Part shown: positions 8,840-16,920 of the stretch, in pieces
How the letters are laid out: every line of letters begins with the position of its first letter
How positions within the stretch are numbered: position 1 is the stretch's first letter
Source: a bacterium
Lineage (GTDB): Bacteria > Actinomycetota > Acidimicrobiia > Spongiisociales > Spongiisociaceae
DNA: 51,711 bases
Reading direction: 5' to 3'
Assembly: GCA_028821575.1 (NCBI GenBank)
Contig: JAPPFW010000088.1
Location: 1-51,711 of the forward strand
Program-made: the position numbers and the translations under genes
Notes under the pieces: generated by a model
What the model was told of the DNA's origin: nothing
The model's input: only the letters and a program-made list of their open reading frames with translations
Databases searched by the model: none

Positions 8840-9880
8840 TCAGCCGGATATCTCACCCTCGTTGCCCTGCTGGATCCGGGACGCCTCGGCGGCCAACCAC
8901 TCGACCTTCCCCGCCCAGTCGCCGTCCGCCGGGGCGGCCGGACGGAACTCGAGGGGCCTTGCCCGGTACATCTCGATGAGCGGCTCCCACAGGTCGCGGT
9001 TGGCCACCGGCTTGTTCTGCGAGTTCGTCCAACCGCGGCTGAGCCATCCCTCCCACCAGCCGCTCCGGAAGCAGTTCACGACGTAGCCCGAACTGCTCAC
9101 CACTTCCAAGGCGCCCTCGAGTTCCCGCACTGCATCGAGCACTGCGGTCAGCTCCATGCGCCGCCCGGTGGTGCGCACGGCGGCGCCGCTCCGGTAGCGC
9201 TTGCCCGGCGCAGCCCAGGCCCAACCACCGTTTCCCGCCTGGACAGAGGCGGTCCCCTCGGCGAAAACGAGCGTATGACCCGGTGGTAGGGGCTTGCCCG
9301 GCCGGTCGGAAGGGAGCCGCTGCGAGCCGGCGCGGTCGGGAGCGGGCAGGCTGGCGGGAGGTGGTGGACCCTCGCCCTCGGCGCCTTCCTGGGCTGTCGC
9401 GGCCTGCACGGCCAAGCGGTCGGCCATGTCATTCCATTCGTTGCCCCCATGGCCCTTCACCCACCGGAAGGTGATCGGTTTCGACCGGTAGATGCCGACC
9501 AGCGGTTCCCAAAGGTCTCGGTTCGCAACCGGTTGCTTCTTGGAGTTCGTCCAACCGCGGCTGAGCCATCCCTTCCACCAGCCCTGCCGGAAGCAGTTCA
9601 CGACGTACGTGGAGTCGCTCACGACCTCGAGTGGGCCGTCGATGGTTCGCACCGCATCGAGCGCTGCCGCCAGCTCCATACGCTGGTTGGTGGTGTGGGG
9701 TTCCGAGCCGCTCCGGTAGCGGCCGCCGGGGATCACCCAGGCCCATCCCCCGGGGCCGGGGTTTCCGGAACAGGCACCGTCGCTGTACACGACCGTGCGT
9801 TCCGGTGGACCCGTCTCGGCGCGCCGGCGCGAGGGTCGCTCGGAACTGCTCTGATCGCGTCGGTTGCTGCGTCCTGCCAC
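8840..9880 (-). CDS. rnhA: Tandem double-domain RNase HI; second domain degenerate
   Basis: The protein has 346 residues and two RNase HI domains joined by a Pro-rich linker (about 160-202). The N-terminal domain is complete: D34 (YSDGACSGNPGPGG), E69 (RMELAA), D89 (VSDSTYVVN), H144 and D154 (VKGHGGNEWNDMAD). It should cleave RNA in RNA-DNA hybrids. The C-terminal copy keeps the fold motifs but has E208 for the first Asp, keeps E243, has S263 for the third Asp, and lacks the last motif, so it should be inactive. Parts of the two copies are almost identical in DNA (9021-9085 and 9543-9607 differ at about 4 of 65 positions), pointing to recent duplication or gene conversion. The dead copy may serve in substrate binding. 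Confidence 0.88.
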   Translation of the reverse strand: MAGRSNRRDQSSSERPSRRRAETGPPERTVVYSDGACSGNPGPGGWAWVIPGGRYRSGSEPHTTNQRMELAAALDAVRTIDGPLEVVSDSTYVVNCFRQGWWKGWLSRGWTNSKKQPVANRDLWEPLVGIYRSKPITFRWVKGHGGNEWNDMADRLAVQAATAQEGAEGEGPPPPASLPAPDRAGSQRLPSDRPGKPLPPGHTLVFAEGTASVQAGNGGWAWAAPGKRYRSGAAVRTTGRRMELTAVLDAVRELEGALEVVSSSGYVVNCFRSGWWEGWLSRGWTNSQNKPVANRDLWEPLIEMYRARPLEFRPAAPADGDWAGKVEWLAAEASRIQQGNEGEISG

Positions 9881-10054
9881 GCGGTGTCTCCTTCCAAGTC
9901 TCCGGCTGAGGCACCATGTTGGCAGCGACCCCGCGATGCCAGGTATATCCCTCCCGTCCGGAGGGGGGAACGCGAAAGAAACCGGGGCCGACTTCCGGTC
10001 TGGCCCGGCGGCCGGGTAGCGTCTGGCTCGCCATGAACGAAAGGTGAGGACGGT

Positions 10055-10816
10055 ATGGAACTCGATGGAGCTGTGGCGGTTGTGACCGGTGGGGCATCAG
10101 GGCTGGGGGCGGCCACCGCCAGGGTCCTGGCAGGGGCCGGCATGAAGCCGGCGATCCTCGATATCAACGGCGAACTCGGTGAAGCTGTCGCGGAGGAGTT
10201 GGGCGGCATCTTCGCCCATTGTGATGTGACCAGCGGGGACGACATGGTTGCCGGGATCGACGCAGCCGCCTCCTTGGGAGAAATACGCGTGGTGGTCAAC
10301 TGCGCCGGGATCGGGCCGCCCTGCCGGACCCTCGCCCGGGACGGAACCCCCCACTCCCTGTCCCTATTCCGCAAGGTGATCGAGATCAACCTGGTGGGGA
10401 CCTTCAACACGATCCGGGTCGCAGCCTCCGCGATGATGGGGAACCAGCCCGACGGCAACAACGACCGGGGCGCCATCATCCTCACGTCCTCGGTGGCCGC
10501 CTACGACGGCCAGATCGGCCAGGCCGCCTACTCGGCTTCCAAGGGCGGCATCGTCGGGATGACGCTGCCGATTGCCAGGGACCTCTCGGTGCTCGGGATC
10601 CGGGTCAGCACCATCGCCCCCGGGATAATCGACACACCCCTCCTCGCCGGCCTGCCCGAGCCTGCCAAGGCGTCGCTGGGTCAGCAGGTGCTCCACCCCA
10701 AGCGCCTGGGCCGTCCCGACGAGTACGCGGAGTTGGTGATGTTCCTGGTCACCCATCGTTACATGAACGGCGAGACGATCCGCATGGACGGTGGCATCAG
10801 GATGGGCCCGAAGTAG
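10055..10816 (+). CDS. Short-chain dehydrogenase/reductase, 3-hydroxyacyl-CoA dehydrogenase type 2-like
   Basis: The 253-residue classical SDR has the cofactor motif TGGASGLG (11-18), D36 after the second strand (favouring NAD over NADP), NCAG at 82-85 and the active-site YSASK near 159-163 with the preceding SS pair. The long insert after NCAG and the C-terminal RMDGGIRMGPK resemble HSD17B10-type enzymes, which oxidise 3-hydroxyacyl-CoAs and some hydroxysteroids. A steroid or fatty-acid substrate would fit the nearby Rieske and P450 genes, but this is inference. It is divergent from the RNase H gene, with a 174-base shared upstream region. Confidence 0.82.
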   Translation: MELDGAVAVVTGGASGLGAATARVLAGAGMKPAILDINGELGEAVAEELGGIFAHCDVTSGDDMVAGIDAAASLGEIRVVVNCAGIGPPCRTLARDGTPHSLSLFRKVIEINLVGTFNTIRVAASAMMGNQPDGNNDRGAIILTSSVAAYDGQIGQAAYSASKGGIVGMTLPIARDLSVLGIRVSTIAPGIIDTPLLAGLPEPAKASLGQQVLHPKRLGRPDEYAELVMFLVTHRYMNGETIRMDGGIRMGPK

Positions 10817-11002
10817 ATTCCGGCGCCGGCTGGGCCGCGAATACTCTGGTGATGTCCACCGCCGGCCAACCTGGTGGCTGATGTGCCCGGATTGAATGGA
10901 CTAATCCTGGACTAGTGATATTCTAGGTGGATCAGTGGTCTCGAATCGATGAGCCTGGGACAACTGAGCGTCTTCTGTTCGGCAGCCAGTGGAGGGACCA
11001 GG

Positions 11003-11617
11003 ATGGACCGCGTGTTCGTCTACTGGGACAATTCCAACATTTTCGTCAGTACCCGGGATGTGGCGGAGGAAAGGGAAGGCCCGGCCGCTCGCTACCGGGT
11101 CAGGATCCACTTCCGGAACCTGCTCGCCTTGGCACACGCCGGGCGCCATATCCGGCATGCGGTGGCGGTCGGCTTCATTCCTCCCGAGTTGCGGCACGTC
11201 TGGAACCGGCTCGAGAACGAAGGGGTCACCGTTCGTCTGTTGGAACGTGGCACGATGCTTGGACGGGAACAGGGTGTCGACCAGACTCTGTCGAATGCGA
11301 TGCTGCGCGACGGTTACGACTACAACGGGGATCCCGGCATAGCGGTCCTGCTCACCGGCGACGGCGCGGGTTTCCATGACGGTGCCGGCTTCCACGCCGA
11401 CTTGGAGCGTATGCACAGTCGTGGATGGAGGATCGAGGTCATCTCCTGGCGTCATAGTTGCAACACCCGGATGAGGGAGTGGGCGGAGCGAAACGGCAGG
11501 TTCATCGCGCTGGACGACTTCTACGAGAGCGTGACCTTCCTGGAGCCCCCCGCTCCTGGCCAGCCGATCGGCGGGCCTCGTTATCCGGTTCCCGTCGATC
11601 TGACCAAGCGCGCATAA
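11003..11617 (+). CDS. NYN-domain (PIN-like) putative ribonuclease
   Basis: The protein has 204 residues. The start is the ATG at 11003, with a textbook GGAGG 7 bases upstream; an in-frame ATG at 10949 lacks one. The NYN signature is clear: an early Asp in VYWDNSNIF, then the acidic VDQTLSNAML segment, then LLTGDGAGFHD. Such proteins are predicted metal-dependent RNases. The strand-3 acid and the TGDGAGF motif are intact, so activity is plausible. It is transcribed alone; the ABC exporter operon converges 39 bases away. The C-terminal 40 residues are Pro-rich and look unstructured. Confidence 0.78.
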   Translation: MDRVFVYWDNSNIFVSTRDVAEEREGPAARYRVRIHFRNLLALAHAGRHIRHAVAVGFIPPELRHVWNRLENEGVTVRLLERGTMLGREQGVDQTLSNAMLRDGYDYNGDPGIAVLLTGDGAGFHDGAGFHADLERMHSRGWRIEVISWRHSCNTRMREWAERNGRFIALDDFYESVTFLEPPAPGQPIGGPRYPVPVDLTKRA

Positions 11618-11656
11618 CCGGGCGAGGGATGCGGGCGGCCCGGCGGACGGTCGTGG

Positions 11657-13495
11657 TTACGACGATCTCGCTGTCCGTTCCGACGTGCCGCGCTCCCATG
11701 CTTCGTGAAGGCGTCCGTAGGTCCCTCCTTCGGTGATCAGTCGCCGGTGGGGTCCGTCCTGGACTATGCGGCCCGCGTCGAACACGAGGACCCGGTCCGC
11801 CACCTCGGCGGTGGACAGCCGGTGGGCGATGGTGATCACAGTTCGCCCTGCGGTGAGTTCGCCCAACGCCCTCGAAATGCGTACCTCGGTGGCGGGGTCC
11901 ACCGCCGAGGTCGCCTCGTCCAGAACCAGGAGATCGGGATCGGCGATCGCCGCCCGTACCAGCGTGACCAGTTGACGCTCGCCGACCGAGAGGGCCGAAC
12001 CGCGCTCTCCCACCTGCGTATCGAGACCCTGGCTGAGCTCACCCAGCCAGCCCCCCAGCCCGAGCCGCACGAAGGCTTCCTCGACTTCGGCCTTCGTGGC
12101 CCGGGTGCTGCCCATCCGCACGTTGTCGAATATGGTCCCGCGGAACAGCATCCCGTCCTGAGGCACCATCACAACCCGGTCCCGCAGGGATCCGAACCGG
12201 ACGCGTGAGGCATCGACGTCTCCGAGCATGACCCGCCCCTCGGTGGGATCCATGAGCCGGGTGGCCAGCTTGGCGAAGGTGGTCTTGCCCGAGCCCGTCT
12301 CGCCGACCACCGCCACATGGGTGCGTGATTCCAGAGCCACGGTCACGCGTCCGATGGCCATCACGCCGGTGGCCTCGCGAGCCCTTTCGCCGGACAGCGG
12401 GTAGCGGAACGACACGTTGTCGAACCGGATCCCGAACGACCCGGCGGGGAGCTCCACGCCGTCCTCTCCCGGATCGGCCACGTCCGGGGGTATGTCCAGC
12501 ACGTCGAGAACCCGTCGCCATCCCGCCACCGCGGTCTGGGCCTCGTTCACGGCCTCCCCGAACATCTGGACCGGCATGACGAAGAGTTGCACGAGGAACA
12601 GGAATGCGATCACCGTGCCGATCGAAGTCTCGCCTCCCACGACCAGGATGGCGCCCACCGCCAGCGCGGCTGCGGTTACCGCTGCGGTCAGGACCTCGCT
12701 GACCCCGGAGAATCCGGATGAGATTCCCCCTGCCCGGGAAGCGGATGACCGGTGGTCCTCGATGGCCTGGCTGAGGCTATCCCGGACCCGGTTCTCCATG
12801 CCGTATGCGCGGATCACCGGGGCCCCCACCACCACCTCGGCTAAGGCACCCAGCATCTTCCCCACCTTTTCCCTGACCATCAGGTAGGCGTCGGCCAGCC
12901 GCGTCTGGAACCACCGGATGGCGTAGAGCAGGATCGGGAGGACGGCCATGACGGTGAGGAACAACTGCCACGAGTAGACGGCCATGACCACCATCGCCAG
13001 GAGTGCCTGGCCGACGTTCACGATCAGCATGAGTCCGGCCCACTGCATGAAGCGGCTGATCTGGTCGACGTCGGAAGTGACCCGGGCGACGAGCACCCCG
13101 CGCTGCTCGGAGGCCTGATGCAGCATCGAGAGGTCGTGGATGTGCCGGAAGGCTCTGATGCGCAGCCCAGACAGCGCCTCCTCCGACACGCGGGCCAGAC
13201 GCAGGTGCATGAACCCGGTCGCGAGGGCGGTGAGCAGCACGGCCAGTAACGCCAGACCGATCATACGTGCCACGAAGCCCATGGCAACACCGGTTTCGGT
13301 CAGGCCGCCGTCCAGGACCTGCTGGATCGCCACCGGGATGATCACCCGGCCGGCCGTTGCGAGGAGCGCGAGTACCAGGGTCAGGATCATGCCGAGGCGC
13401 AGTTCCGGGGACAGCATGAGGCCGCGCCTGACGGTCTCCCACGCCTTCACGCCGGAACGGTCGGGACCCGCCGTCCGGTCCCTTGCCGCGATCAT
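11657..13495 (-). CDS. Heterodimeric ABC exporter subunit, catalytic-site NBD
   Basis: This 612-residue half-transporter has six helices (about 30-310) and then a nucleotide-binding domain. Walker A is GETGSGKTT (near 400), Walker B is LLVLDEATS with the catalytic Glu (near 525), and the switch His is present (IAHRLST). Its signature loop is non-canonical: LSVGER instead of LSGGQ. It therefore supplies Walker A/B for the active ATP site, while its partner supplies the proper signature. The start overlaps the end of the partner gene by four bases (ATGA), so the two are translationally coupled. Substrate is unknown; drug or lipid export is typical of BmrCD/TM287-288-like pairs. Confidence 0.9.
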   Translation of the reverse strand: MIAARDRTAGPDRSGVKAWETVRRGLMLSPELRLGMILTLVLALLATAGRVIIPVAIQQVLDGGLTETGVAMGFVARMIGLALLAVLLTALATGFMHLRLARVSEEALSGLRIRAFRHIHDLSMLHQASEQRGVLVARVTSDVDQISRFMQWAGLMLIVNVGQALLAMVVMAVYSWQLFLTVMAVLPILLYAIRWFQTRLADAYLMVREKVGKMLGALAEVVVGAPVIRAYGMENRVRDSLSQAIEDHRSSASRAGGISSGFSGVSEVLTAAVTAAALAVGAILVVGGETSIGTVIAFLFLVQLFVMPVQMFGEAVNEAQTAVAGWRRVLDVLDIPPDVADPGEDGVELPAGSFGIRFDNVSFRYPLSGERAREATGVMAIGRVTVALESRTHVAVVGETGSGKTTFAKLATRLMDPTEGRVMLGDVDASRVRFGSLRDRVVMVPQDGMLFRGTIFDNVRMGSTRATKAEVEEAFVRLGLGGWLGELSQGLDTQVGERGSALSVGERQLVTLVRAAIADPDLLVLDEATSAVDPATEVRISRALGELTAGRTVITIAHRLSTAEVADRVLVFDAGRIVQDGPHRRLITEGGTYGRLHEAWERGTSERTARSS

Positions 13496-15354
13496 CGGTC
13501 GCCCCCTTCGTACGCGTCGATGAGGGCCGCGTACGCGGGCAACCCCTGGTAGAGGTCGGCGTGGGCTCCCCGACCGGCGATACGGCCGTCCTCGACGAAG
13601 ATGACCTCGTCGGCCAGCATGATCGTCGCGCGCCGGTAAGCCACCATGATCAGCGTGGTGTCGAGCCCTTGTAGCCCGTCGAATATGGCCCGCTCCACGG
13701 CCGGATCGACTGCAGAGGTGGCGTCGTCCAGAACGAGGAGCCGCGGACGGCGGATCAGCGCCCGCGCCAAGGCCACGCGCTGGCGCTGACCCCCGGAAAG
13801 GTTGGCGCCTCGCTCGCCGATCAGGGTCGAGTAGCCGTCGGACAACTCGGTAATGAAGTCGTGCGCCTGAGCCAGCCGGGTAGCGGCAAACACCTCGTCA
13901 TCGGGGTAGTCACGCCCGAGCGTGATGTTCTCGCGGACAGTCGTGTTGAAGAGGAAGGGCTCCTGGAAGGCCAGTGCGACGGCGGTCCTCATCACGGGTC
14001 GTGACAGATCGGCGAGAGGGGTCCCGTCGAGCCGTATCGTTCCCGAGTCTGGATCGAACAGGCGGACCAGCAACTGGGCCACGGTCGACTTTCCGGAGCC
14101 CGTGGGACCCACGAGGGCCAACGTGTGGCCCGGCGGGGCCGCAAAGGAGATCGCCTCGACTCCCCGCCGGTCACCGTTTGCGAGGTCACCGCCTCCGGAT
14201 GGTGGAGGTCCGGTGGCGAGGTCGTCGGTGCCCAGATCGGAGAGCGATGCCTCCGGATGGAGGTAGGAGGCGCTCCGGGCCTCTCCTTCGACGCTACCGC
14301 GTCCCGGTACGGACCCGGACCCGTAGGTGACCGTCCGGGTCTCGGACAGGACCGCCTCTATGCGGTCGAGTCCGACCACGGCGGTGGGAAGCTGTCCCAG
14401 CAGCCAGGCGAACACCCTCATCGGCAGGGCGATCAGCCGGAACAGGTATGCGAAGGTCACCAGGGTCCCGGCTGTCATCAGGCCCTCGTCGACCCGCCAG
14501 GCGCCGACCCCCACCACAGCCAGCACCCCGATTGTGGGCAGGGCTTCCATGATCGGGTCGAAGACGGCTCGTAGCCTCCCCAGACCCACCATGCTGTAGC
14601 GGAGGTTGTCCGACAGGGCGCCGAACCTGGTGGCCTCGGTTTCCTCCCGTCCCAGGGTCTTCACGACCAGCGCTGCGTCGAAGGATTCGTGGGCGACCTC
14701 AGCCACCTCCGCCCTGATCCGCTGCGCGGCGGCAGCGGCGATCCGCATCTTTCGCTGGTAGAAGAGGTTGTTGATCATGATGGCCGGCATGATCGAGAAC
14801 CCGACCAGCGCCAGGAACGGGTCGGTGACCACCAGCAGCACCGACATCACGGCCAGCATCACCATCACGCCGAAGGCCATCGGCAGGGGAGCAGCGATCT
14901 GGGCTGCGGCCTCCACATCGGCGTTGACGTTCGAGAGCAGTTGGCCGGTGGGGTGGCGCCGGTGCCACTCGATCGGCAGCTCCAGGTAGCGGTCGGTGAC
15001 ATCGATCCGGTCCCTCTGTTCCAACCGGTACTGCGCCCGGTAGGCGCCGTACCGCCGCAGGCTGATACCCAGGCCCCTGGCGACGCCCACGCCTACCACG
15101 GCCAGGATCACCGCTAGGAGGGAAGCGGTGGTGACGTCCCCATCCCGGGCGGCCGGAAGCAGGATCGAGTCGGTAGCCCATCCGATCACGTAGGAGGAGA
15201 CGATCGTGGCGACCGCATAGACGGTGGTGGCGGCGAAACCCACCGCAAACTCCTTGGGCGCCCGGCGGAGTTGGCGGAGGATCAACTCGGCGCCGCGTCC
15301 CAGCACCTTGTGCTCGGGGCGGCGCGCCTCGTCCAGTATCGCGTTGCTCGTCAT
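13492..15354 (-). CDS. Heterodimeric ABC exporter subunit, degenerate-site NBD
   Basis: This 620-residue half-transporter is first in the two-gene operon. It has six helices in the first 320 residues, then an insert (about 345-385) before the nucleotide-binding domain. Walker A is GPTGSGKST (near 414) and the signature is the canonical LSGGQRQ. Walker B reads LLVLDDATS, with Asp for the catalytic Glu, and the switch-loop His is replaced by Tyr (VAYRRAT). These two losses are complementary to the partner's changed signature and are diagnostic of an asymmetric dimer with one degenerate ATP site. Confidence 0.9.
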   Translation of the reverse strand: MTSNAILDEARRPEHKVLGRGAELILRQLRRAPKEFAVGFAATTVYAVATIVSSYVIGWATDSILLPAARDGDVTTASLLAVILAVVGVGVARGLGISLRRYGAYRAQYRLEQRDRIDVTDRYLELPIEWHRRHPTGQLLSNVNADVEAAAQIAAPLPMAFGVMVMLAVMSVLLVVTDPFLALVGFSIMPAIMINNLFYQRKMRIAAAAAQRIRAEVAEVAHESFDAALVVKTLGREETEATRFGALSDNLRYSMVGLGRLRAVFDPIMEALPTIGVLAVVGVGAWRVDEGLMTAGTLVTFAYLFRLIALPMRVFAWLLGQLPTAVVGLDRIEAVLSETRTVTYGSGSVPGRGSVEGEARSASYLHPEASLSDLGTDDLATGPPPSGGGDLANGDRRGVEAISFAAPPGHTLALVGPTGSGKSTVAQLLVRLFDPDSGTIRLDGTPLADLSRPVMRTAVALAFQEPFLFNTTVRENITLGRDYPDDEVFAATRLAQAHDFITELSDGYSTLIGERGANLSGGQRQRVALARALIRRPRLLVLDDATSAVDPAVERAIFDGLQGLDTTLIMVAYRRATIMLADEVIFVEDGRIAGRGAHADLYQGLPAYAALIDAYEGGDR

Positions 15355-15509
15355 CAGACAGCAAGGGTACGGTGTTCCCGGTGATGGGCGAACTCGGGTC
15401 TACCCGCTCTCCGGGGTCACACAGCGCATGGTCCTCGGGGCACGGGCCGGAGGACCCGAGTTCTCCTGGATGTGTATCGGCTATGCCCGCTGGCGGTTGA
15501 TCCGCGAGA

Positions 15510-15550
15510 CCAGTTGTATATTCATAACTATAACTAACATTTGTTAACAA
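15510..15550 (-). promoter_or_regulatory. AT-rich putative promoter/operator of the ABC exporter operon
   Basis: An unusually AT-rich tract lies about 160-200 bases upstream of the exporter start. On the minus strand it contains TATAGT and TATACA, which could serve as -10 boxes. A perfect 10-base palindrome, TTGTTAACAA, sits at 15541-15550. It abuts the stop codon of the M20 gene. The combination suggests a regulated promoter, but no regulator gene is adjacent. Confidence 0.4.
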
Positions 15551-16759
15551 TCAGAGCGGTGCGGTGAACTCACCCCTGCCGTGGGCCATCGCTACGGCCG
15601 CATGCATCGCCATGCCGTGGACCATCGCCTCCTCGTCGAACACCACCCGGTTGGAGTGGTTCCCGGGTACCTTGCCGGGAGTCTGGCCGGGGAGGCATGC
15701 TCCAAGGTAAGACATCGTTCCTGGTATCTCCTTGAGAACGTAGGCCCAGTCCTCGCCGCCCATCGAGGGGTTCTCCAGCGGTCTCACCGAGCCCTCCCCG
15801 AGGGTTCGCCCGGCGACGGTGTCGATGAAGGCCGTGTACGCGGGGTCGTTGACCACAACCGGGTAGCCGAGTTCGATCCGCACGTCGGCTTCCATGCCGT
15901 GCGCCTTGGCGACATTGCGGGCCACCCGGCGGAGGATGGTATGCAGTTCTGCTCGGGTGTCGTCCGACAGGGCCCTTACGGTTCCTAACATGCGGGCAGT
16001 CTCCGGGATCACGTTGTGGGTCGTCCCGGCGTCGATCATGGCGAATGTGATCACTCCCGGCTGGAAGACGTTGATCCGGCGCGTGAGTGCGGTCTCCACT
16101 GCCAGCACGATCTCCGACGCGACCGGGATGGGGTCATAGGACAGGTAGGGGGCCGAGGCGTGTCCGCCCTTCCCCCGCACGGTTATGTGAACCTCGTCGG
16201 ACGAAGCCATCTGGGGTCCCGGGCGGTGCTGAAGGGTACCGGACGTGAACCAGGTGGTCACATGCATGGCGAAGGCGCCGGTGGGTCTGGGGTCCACGGT
16301 GTCGAGCAAGCCCTCCTCGAGCATCAGGCGGGCACCGAAGAAGCCCTCCTCGCCAGGCTGGAACATGAAGACGACCGCGCCCGCAAACTCCTCCCTGACC
16401 GATGAGAGGATCCGGGCGGCCCCGACGAGCATCGCCGTGTGAAGATCGTGTCCGCACGCATGCATCAATCCCGGATGCTCGCTGGCGAACGGGAGGCCCG
16501 TGTCCTCCTGCACCGGCAGGGCGTCCATGTCTCCTCGAAGGACGATGGTGGGGCCGGGTCGCTTCCCGCGCAGGACGGCTGCGATACCGCTGGTGGTCTC
16601 GTGAAGGTTGACCTCCAGAGGCAATCCATCGAGAGCGTCGAGCACGATCCGGCGGGTCAGCGGAAGGTGGTTGCCCCTCTCGGGATGGCGATGGAGCAGG
16701 CGGCGTGTCTCCACGATCCCGGGCAGGAGCGCCCGCGACGCAGCGAGAAGGTCGTTCAT
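15551..16759 (-). CDS. M20 family amidohydrolase (N-acyl-amino-acid / hippurate hydrolase-like)
   Basis: The protein has 402 residues, the normal length for M20D peptidases. Metal-site motifs are present: LRGDMDALPVQE, HACGHDLHTAML, PGEEGFFGA, and a late GGEDWAYV segment. These enzymes remove acyl groups from N-acyl amino acids or related amides in the cytoplasm. There is no signal peptide. It stands between the DUF885 peptidase gene upstream and the ABC exporter downstream, all on the minus strand; 7-periodic repeat tracts separate it from DUF885, so an operon is uncertain. Confidence 0.87.
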   Translation of the reverse strand: MNDLLAASRALLPGIVETRRLLHRHPERGNHLPLTRRIVLDALDGLPLEVNLHETTSGIAAVLRGKRPGPTIVLRGDMDALPVQEDTGLPFASEHPGLMHACGHDLHTAMLVGAARILSSVREEFAGAVVFMFQPGEEGFFGARLMLEEGLLDTVDPRPTGAFAMHVTTWFTSGTLQHRPGPQMASSDEVHITVRGKGGHASAPYLSYDPIPVASEIVLAVETALTRRINVFQPGVITFAMIDAGTTHNVIPETARMLGTVRALSDDTRAELHTILRRVARNVAKAHGMEADVRIELGYPVVVNDPAYTAFIDTVAGRTLGEGSVRPLENPSMGGEDWAYVLKEIPGTMSYLGACLPGQTPGKVPGNHSNRVVFDEEAMVHGMAMHAAVAMAHGRGEFTAPL

Positions 16760-16770
16760 TAGCCGGAGGA

Positions 16771-16828
16771 TGGTAGTTGGTGGATGGTGGCTCGTGTAAG
16801 GCGTCAGGTGTCAGCTGTGAGGTGTCAG
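16771..16828. repeat. Heptanucleotide arrays (TGGNNNN x3, GTGTCAG-like x4)
   Basis: Units at 16771-16791 are TGGTAGT, TGGTGGA and TGGTGGC. At 16801-16828 they are GCGTCAG, GTGTCAG, CTGTGAG and GTGTCAG. Each block keeps an exact 7-base period although the unit changes. They lie just upstream of the M20 start. Confidence 0.6.
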
Positions 16829-16885
16829 GCGGCGACCTGGTGGGACGGCAAGGTGGTTGGCGGCCTCCCCCTGTGTTGTCTGCCT

Positions 16886-16920
16886 ACCCGTCATATGCGT
16901 TACCCGGTACCCGGCACCTA
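16886..16920. repeat. Heptanucleotide array at the DUF885 stop codon
   Basis: Plus-strand units are ACCCGTC, ATATGCG, TTACCCG, GTACCCG and GCACCTA. Read on the minus strand the array begins with TAGGTGC, whose TAG is the stop codon of the DUF885 gene, and runs downstream from it. Confidence 0.55.

Noticed and set aside
9948..9968. CCCTCC...GGAGGG hairpin in the RNase H/SDR divergent region
   Set aside because: It is short, has no T-run and lies between divergent starts where no terminator is expected; it is probably a chance GC-rich match.
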